Part shown: positions 59,767 through 64,000 of the stretch, one piece after another
Numbering within the stretch: position 1 is the first letter of the stretch
Layout of the letters: each line of letters starts with the position of its first letter
DNA from: Azospirillum brasilense
GTDB taxonomy: Bacteria > Pseudomonadota > Alphaproteobacteria > Azospirillales > Azospirillaceae
Assembly: GCF_003349955.1 (NCBI RefSeq)
Contig: NZ_QLKQ01000008.1
Location: 62,001-126,000, forward strand
DNA length: 64,000 nt
Direction of reading: 5' to 3'
The notes under the pieces: generated by a model
Databases searched by the model: none
What the model saw: the letters and a program-made list of their open reading frames with translations, nothing else
What the model was told of the DNA's origin: nothing
Made by a program: the position numbers and the translations under genes

Positions 59767-59848
59767 GGGCCCCTTCCCTCCCCCGCTTCGCAGGAGAGGG
59801 AGCGATATCCCCTCCCCTGCGATAGCGGGGGAGGGCTAGGGAGGGGGC
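59767..59848. repeat. G+C-rich palindromic intergenic repeat C between pgk and recR
   Basis: The right arm CCCCTCCCCTGCGATAGCGG-GGGAGGGCTAGGGAGGGGG is closely similar to the right arm of repeat A at 25731 (GGGGGAGGGTTAGGGAGGGGG), with one main base change in the shared core. The left arm pairs with it imperfectly. It separates two convergent genes. Confidence 0.8.
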
Positions 59849-59875
59849 AATGCTTCCCTCACAAAAACACGTATC

Positions 59876-60469
59876 TCACAAAGGCCGCCGCGCCTTCAGC
59901 GCCGCGGTCAGCGTCCCGTCGTCCAGATAGTCCAGTTCCCCGCCCACCGGCACGCCGTGGGCCAGACGGGACACGGAGACCCCGCTGCCGGACAGGCGGT
60001 CGGTCACCACATGGGCGGTGGTCTGCCCGTCCACCGTGGCGTTCAGCGCCAGGATGACCTCGGTCACCGCCGGGTCCTTCGCGCGCTCCACCAGGGACGG
60101 GATGTTCAGATCGTCCGGCCCCACCCCCTGCAAGGCCGACAGCGTGCCGCCCAGCACATGGTAGGTGCCGTGGAAGGCGCGCGTGCGCTCCAGCGCCCAG
60201 AGGTCGCCGGCGTCCTCCACCACGCAGATGGTCGAGCGGTCGCGGCTGTGGTCGGAACAAACGGAACAGGGGTCGCGGCTGTCCAGGTTGCCGCAGACCG
60301 AGCAGTTGCGGATGGCCTCCGCGGCGAGCGCCATGGATTCGGACAGTGGCACCAGCAGACTGTCGCGGCGCTTCATCAGATGCAGCGCCGCCCGCCGCGC
60401 CGACCGCGGCCCCAGCCCCGGCAGCTTGGACAGGAGCTGGATCAGGCGCTCGATTTCAGGTCCGATCAT
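59876..60469 (-). CDS. recR: Recombination mediator RecR
   Basis: A 197-residue protein that with RecF and RecO loads RecA on gaps. The N-terminal helix-hairpin-helix [16 protein letters not shown] is followed by a four-Cys zinc finger (CSVC...CSVC) and a Toprim domain with [12 protein letters not shown] and [13 protein letters not shown]. Length is normal. ybaB ends 75 bp upstream of it; dnaX-ybaB-recR is a conserved operon. Confidence 0.97.
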   Translation of the reverse strand: MIGPEIERLIQLLSKLPGLGPRSARRAALHLMKRRDSLLVPLSESMALAAEAIRNCSVCGNLDSRDPCSVCSDHSRDRSTICVVEDAGDLWALERTRAFHGTYHVLGGTLSALQGVGPDDLNIPSLVERAKDPAVTEVILALNATVDGQTTAHVVTDRLSGSGVSVSRLAHGVPVGGELDYLDDGTLTAALKARRPL

Positions 60470-60544
60470 TCAAGGCTTCGCTGGCACGGCTTCGTTTTTT
60501 AAAGGGTGGCCGGACCGCGACTGCGGCGGCCCGGCCATGACAAC

Positions 60545-60868
60545 TCAGAACGGCAGCTTCATGCCCGGCGGCAGCTTCATCCCGCCCATCAGGTTCTGGG
60601 TCTCGTTGGCGACGTGCTGCTCCACCTTGGCCTTGGCGTCGTTGAAGGCGGCGATGATCAGGTCCTCCAGGACCTCGATGTCCTCCGGATCGACGATCGA
60701 CTTGTCGAGCTTGATCTTCTTCATCTCGCCCTTGCCGTTCACCGTCACGTTGACCATGCCGGCGCCCGACTGGCCGGTCATCTCGACCTCGCCCAGGCGG
60801 GCCTGCATCTCCTGCATCTTGGCCTGCATCTGCTGGGCCTGCTTCATCATCTGGCCGAGGTTCTTCAT
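60545..60868 (-). CDS. ybaB: YbaB/EbfC family nucleoid-associated protein
   Basis: A 107-residue DNA-binding protein. MKNLGQMMKQAQQMQAKMQ is the typical helical start, VNVTVNGKGEMKKIKLDKS the central strand, and the Asn/Gly/Met/Pro-rich tail NLMGGMKLPPGMKLPF is also common. It lies 3 bp after the dnaX stop, and these genes are translationally linked. Confidence 0.95.
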   Translation of the reverse strand: MKNLGQMMKQAQQMQAKMQEMQARLGEVEMTGQSGAGMVNVTVNGKGEMKKIKLDKSIVDPEDIEVLEDLIIAAFNDAKAKVEQHVANETQNLMGGMKLPPGMKLPF

Positions 60869-60871
60869 GGG

Positions 60872-62725
60872 TCAGAAATCTCCTTCATCGTCGAGCGGGT
60901 AATAAACCCCGTCGTCCTGCTGCATGACCATAAGGTCGGGATTCTCCCCGTCATCCGCAACCTGGGGCTCGGCCTCGACCGCCGCCTTGAGGTCGCGGAC
61001 ATCGGTGATCTTCGCGCCGGGAAAGGCGTTCAGAACGGCGCGCACCACCGGATGCGCCTCCGCCTCCTCCAACGCGCGCCTCTGTGCGGCCTGCTCCTGC
61101 TGGATCAGCGTCGGCTCGCCCGGCGCGTCCGAGACAATGACGACCCAGCGCTGGCCGGTCCATTCCGTCAACAGCTGGCCGACGCGATTCGGCAGGGTCG
61201 ACGGGGCCAGGGTCGTCAGGCGCAACTCCAGCCGCCCCGGCTCCAGGCGCACCAGATGGACGCTGCCGGTCAGGTGGCCGTAGAGCGCGCCCTCGCGCTT
61301 CTCCGCGAAGACCTGGACCAGCGTGCGGAAGTCGCGCGGCATCGCCACGCGCTCCTCGTCGGCCACGGCAACGGCAACGGTCTGCGCGGGCTGCGGGCTG
61401 GATTGCTGGCTCGGCTGGGCCTGGGCGACGGCGCGCACGGCGGAGCCGCCCACCGCCACCGGCCCGCCACCGGGGCCGCGCGGGGCCGGATTGCCACCCT
61501 GGCCAGACCCGCCGCCGTTCTGCAAATTCTGGAACTGGCGGATCAAATCGCCGGGAGTCGGCATGTCGGCGGCGTAGGACAGCCGCACGATGACCATTTC
61601 CAGCGCCTGCTGCGGCACCGGGGCCGCCTGCACCTCACCCAGCCCCTTCAGCAGGAGCTGCCACGCGCGGGTCAGCGCCGGCATGCCGAGCTTGGCCGAC
61701 AGGGCGGCGCCGCGGGTGCGCTCCGCCTCCGGCAGGCCGGGGTCGTTGGCGCTGTCCGGCACCACCTTCAGCCGCGTCAGATTGTGCACGAGGTCGAGAA
61801 GGTCCTGGAGAATCACCACCGGATCGGCGCCGACGCGGTGCAGGTCGGACAGCAGGTCCATCGCCTCCGCCGGCCTGGCCGAGACGGCCGCCTCGAACAG
61901 GTCGATCACCTTGCTGCGGTCGGCCAGCCCCAGCATGTCGCGCACCTGCTGCGCGGTCACCGTGCCGGCGGCCAGCGCGATGGCCTGGTCGAGCAGCGAC
62001 AACCCGTCGCGCACCGACCCGTCGGCGGCCCGCGCGATCAGAGATGCTGCGTCCGGCTCGATCCCCGCCCCTTCCAGGCCGGTGATGCGGGTGAAATGCT
62101 CCTTCAGCACCTGGGCGTCGACGCGCCGCAGATCGAAGCGCTGGCAGCGCGAGAGCACCGTCACCGGCACCTTGCGGATCTCGGTGGTGGCGAAGACGAA
62201 CTTCACATGGGCCGGCGGTTCCTCCAGCGTCTTCAGGAGCGCGTTGAACGCGCTCTTGGAGAGCATGTGGACCTCGTCGATGATGTAGAGCTTGTAGCGC
62301 GCCGAGACGGGGGCGTAGCGCACGCCGTCGATGATCTCGCGGATGTCGTCCACGCCGGTGTGGCTGGCGGCGTCCATCTCCATCACGTCGACGTGGCGGT
62401 CCTCGGCGATGGCCCGGCAGTTGTCGCAGACGCCGCAGGGCGTCACCGTCGGCCCGCCGGCGCCGTCCGGCCCGGTGCAGTTCAGCGCGCGGGCGATGAT
62501 GCGGGCGGTGGTCGTCTTGCCCACGCCGCGCACGCCGGTCAGCATGAAGGCCTGGGCGATGCGGCCCGAATGGATGGCGTTGGTCAGGGTGCGGACGAGC
62601 GCGTCCTGCCCGATCAGCTCGGCAAAGCTCTTCGGACGGTATTTCCGCGCCAGAACCCGGTAGGCAAGGCCCCCGGACGTCCCGGAAACGGAAGAGGATG
62701 CATCGGCAACGGTGGTATCGGTCAC
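60872..62725 (-). CDS. dnaX: DNA polymerase III subunits gamma and tau
   Basis: A 617-residue clamp-loader ATPase. P-loop GVRGVGKTTTARI, zinc-binding Cys group (CTGP...CGVCDNC), Walker B IIDEVHMLSKSAFNALLKTLEEPP and the SRC motif are all present. The C-terminal tau region is Gln/Ala/Gly-rich then charged and interacts with DnaB and alpha in relatives. I see no obvious slippery A-run that would create a gamma form by frameshift, but I did not check it exhaustively. It begins 98 bp from the SRP RNA gene. Confidence 0.96.
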   Translation of the reverse strand: MTDTTVADASSSVSGTSGGLAYRVLARKYRPKSFAELIGQDALVRTLTNAIHSGRIAQAFMLTGVRGVGKTTTARIIARALNCTGPDGAGGPTVTPCGVCDNCRAIAEDRHVDVMEMDAASHTGVDDIREIIDGVRYAPVSARYKLYIIDEVHMLSKSAFNALLKTLEEPPAHVKFVFATTEIRKVPVTVLSRCQRFDLRRVDAQVLKEHFTRITGLEGAGIEPDAASLIARAADGSVRDGLSLLDQAIALAAGTVTAQQVRDMLGLADRSKVIDLFEAAVSARPAEAMDLLSDLHRVGADPVVILQDLLDLVHNLTRLKVVPDSANDPGLPEAERTRGAALSAKLGMPALTRAWQLLLKGLGEVQAAPVPQQALEMVIVRLSYAADMPTPGDLIRQFQNLQNGGGSGQGGNPAPRGPGGGPVAVGGSAVRAVAQAQPSQQSSPQPAQTVAVAVADEERVAMPRDFRTLVQVFAEKREGALYGHLTGSVHLVRLEPGRLELRLTTLAPSTLPNRVGQLLTEWTGQRWVVIVSDAPGEPTLIQQEQAAQRRALEEAEAHPVVRAVLNAFPGAKITDVRDLKAAVEAEPQVADDGENPDLMVMQQDDGVYYPLDDEGDF

Positions 62726-62822
62726 GCGGCTGGCCCGGTAATCGGCTTCACGACGGAGCGCAGAATAGCGTCACGGCACGGGGCTGTCGCCGTTTGAATT
62801 CGCTGCCGGATTTTATGGGGAA

Positions 62823-62924
62823 GGGTGGGAGACTGGACGAACGACCCGAGCCGAAACTCGTTACGGCTGCTTCCTTCCGGACCTGACCGGGTTGGCGAGG
62901 GACTCGTCCGCCGCCAGCCTCCCG
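62823..62924 (-). ncRNA. ffs: Signal recognition particle 4.5S-type RNA
   Basis: About 102 nt on the minus strand. The universally conserved Ffh-binding apical part, GGTCCGGAAGGAAGCAGCC, lies at about 62865-62883, within 62865-62888. The 5' GGGAGGCTGG (62923-62914) pairs with the 3' CCAGTCTCCC (62836-62827), closing one long hairpin. Ends are approximate by a few bases. It binds Ffh and targets nascent membrane and secreted proteins. The frames open over this region are not genes. It sits upstream of dnaX and is transcribed in the same direction. Confidence 0.95.
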
Positions 62925-62929
62925 CGCCC

Positions 62930-62958
62930 TATATCGGCGATAGGGCCGTCATATGCAA
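62930..62958 (-). promoter_or_regulatory. Promoter of the SRP RNA gene
   Basis: On the minus strand TTGCAT (complement of 62953-62958), a 17-nt spacer and GATATA (complement of 62930-62935). A start six to eight bases downstream, near 62923, coincides with the predicted 5' end of the RNA. Confidence 0.65.
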
Positions 62959-62993
62959 GGCCAATCTGCGGGCTTTCCGTTTGAGGCGGAACG

Positions 62994-63027
62994 AAAAAGC
63001 CCCGCGTCCGATGGACGGCGGGGCTTT
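62994..63027 (-). terminator. Intrinsic terminator of the cytochrome c gene
   Basis: On the minus strand AGCCCCGC and GCGGGGCT form the outer stem, with imperfect inner pairing, followed by TTTTT (complement of 62994-62998). It lies 30 nt after the cytochrome stop. Confidence 0.85.
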
Positions 63028-63057
63028 CGCCTGTTTCCCAGATGGAACCGCCGCGCG

Positions 63058-63597
63058 TTACTGCGGCAGCGGCGCCGGGCTGTCGGACAGCGAGCGCAGA
63101 TAGGCGATGATGTTCGCGCGGTCCTGGTCCTTCTTGACGCCGGCGAAGGTCATCTTGGTGCCCGGCGCGTAGGCCTTCGGGTCGTAGAGGAAGTGGTTCA
63201 GCTCGTCGTAGTTCCAGGGGCCGGCCTTGCCCTTGATGGCGTCGGAATAGGCGAAGCCGTCCAGATGACCGTGCGGAGCGCCGACGATACCGTAGAGGTT
63301 CGGGCCGACCTTGTTCGGGCCGCCCTTGTCGAAGCTGTGGCAGGCGGCGCAGGCCTTGGCCGCGGACTGGCCGGCGGCGGCGTCGGCCTTGGCGAGCAGC
63401 GGGGCGATCTCGGCGGGGCCGGACGGGGCGGCGCCACCGCTGGGGGCCGGAGCGGCGCCCTCCGGCATGGCCACGACATAGCCGGGTTTCTCAGGCGTCT
63501 TCGGGTGCACCAGAACTTCCGCGGCGAAGCCCGCCAGCATGGCGATCAGGCCCGCCAGCAGCACGGCGCCGAAAATCTTGTTCCACTCCATGCTCAT
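63058..63597 (-). CDS. Membrane-anchored cytochrome c (CycM/c552-like)
   Basis: A 179-residue protein. An uncleaved N-terminal helix (about 9-27) anchors it in the inner membrane, followed by a Pro/Ala-rich flexible linker (about 37-75). The class I haem domain (about 80-179) has CAACH and a Met ligand in GTKMTFAG. Such proteins carry electrons from the bc1 complex to terminal oxidases. The start is MSMEWNK at 63597 with AGGGG upstream. A terminator follows. It is divergent from kdsB. Confidence 0.9.
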   Translation of the reverse strand: MSMEWNKIFGAVLLAGLIAMLAGFAAEVLVHPKTPEKPGYVVAMPEGAAPAPSGGAAPSGPAEIAPLLAKADAAAGQSAAKACAACHSFDKGGPNKVGPNLYGIVGAPHGHLDGFAYSDAIKGKAGPWNYDELNHFLYDPKAYAPGTKMTFAGVKKDQDRANIIAYLRSLSDSPAPLPQ

Positions 63598-63835
63598 AAC
63601 GTCTTGTTCCCCTTTTTTGTCGTGCCGCGGGTCCGTCGCCAGGGCTGGCTGGTTCTCCGCCGCACGATAGCGTGACCGCGGCGGCTTGTCACCGCTTCGG
63701 CCCCCTCCCTTGCCACAGGAATAACGGTTCTCAGACTGTTGGCCAGTTGAATATTGGAGTGACGCCGCTTGACGCAAAGGGCGATCCATGGTTCACCCGC
63801 GCCACCTTTCCGACGCGACAGGGGGCCGTTCCATC

Positions 63836-64000
63836 ATGAACGCCGACATGAACGCCAGCGCAGATATCCAGAGCACGGCGAACCCGCCGCCCTCAAATCC
63901 CATCGTGGTCATTCCCGCCCGCATGGCCTCCACCCGCCTGCCGGGCAAGCCGCTGGCCGACATCGGCGGCGCGCCGATGATCGTGCAGGTGTGGCGCCGC
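63836..64000 (+). CDS. kdsB: 3-deoxy-manno-octulosonate cytidylyltransferase, 3' truncated by the window
   Basis: Only the first 55 residues are inside the window. After a short Asn/Ser/Pro-rich start, [20 protein letters not shown] is the nucleotide-binding signature of CMP-KDO synthetase, and [10 protein letters not shown] follows. I chose the ATG at 63836; AGGGGG lies about 10 bases upstream, and ATGs at 63788 and 63848 are also in frame. It activates KDO for LPS core synthesis; hldE in this window makes another LPS core precursor. Confidence 0.92.
   Translation, partial: MNADMNASADIQSTANPPPSNPIVVIPARMASTRLPGKPLADIGGAPMIVQVWRR

Noticed and set aside
62698-62886. Short open frame near the dnaX start
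   Set aside because: It overlaps dnaX antisense and the SRP RNA gene; no translation signal.

Overview
The window is 64 kb of G+C-rich bacterial chromosome. It looks like a Rhodospirillales alphaproteobacterium, probably Azospirillum or a close relative. The evidence is the split-type F1 operon (atpHAGDC without the Fo genes), the envC-like/ctpA/divergent-deacetylase/rppH string, the dnaX-ybaB-recR set, a liv-type ABC transporter, a methyl-accepting chemotaxis protein and several G+C-rich palindromic intergenic repeats. The genus is inferred from gene content only; there is no rRNA here. Most of the window is core chromosome, with small accessory patches.

Layout. 1-7 kb: a partial SnoaL-like gene, a serine beta-lactamase-like hydrolase, two membrane glycosyltransferases (GT2 and GT39-like) and a chemoreceptor. 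7.1-17.4 kb: an EpmC-like HExxH protein and a liv-type transporter. The transporter is split into livK-livH and livM-livG-livF plus an alpha/beta hydrolase, separated by queC on the opposite strand and two tandem paralogues that look like catalytically dead GGDEF-EAL proteins. 17.4-18.5 kb: an A+T-rich orphan gene with a PIN-like residue pattern next to tRNA-Ser(CGA). 18.6-33.7 kb: housekeeping genes rplU-rpmA-obgE-proB-HAD phosphatase, a TauE/SafE permease with a dihaem cytochrome c, proA-nadD-rsfS-rlmH-gpmI, and envC-like/ctpA/deacetylase/rppH.

33.7-46 kb: a ferritin-like diiron protein, the atpHAGDC operon (minus strand), a cache-domain protein, priA, and divergently fsa-DUF484-xerC. 46-58.4 kb: lpdA, a protein with a PD-(D/E)XK-like pattern, a fluoroacetate-dehalogenase-like hydrolase with the full catalytic set, an entericidin-like lipoprotein, hldE, an orphan histidine kinase, tam, a DUF4405 membrane protein, an orphan ParA-like ATPase next to a CYTH-CHAD protein, and a SAM methyltransferase. 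58.4-64 kb: pgk, recR-ybaB-dnaX, the SRP RNA gene (ffs) with a well-placed promoter, a membrane-anchored cytochrome c and the start of kdsB.

Genes that work together: NAD synthesis, ribosome maturation and ribosome silencing (nadD, rsfS, rlmH, obgE, rplU, rpmA); proline synthesis (proB, proA); glycolysis (gpmI, pgk); envelope maintenance and LPS (envC-like, ctpA, hldE, kdsB, glycosyltransferases); and recombination and replication (priA, xerC, recR, dnaX). The least ordinary items are the tandem degenerate GGDEF-EAL pair inside the split liv locus, the A+T-rich PIN-like orphan, the 185-bp stop-to-stop palindromic element between livH and queC, the PD-(D/E)XK-like orphan and the EpmC-like protein. 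I found no CRISPR array, transposase, prophage or intact defence island.
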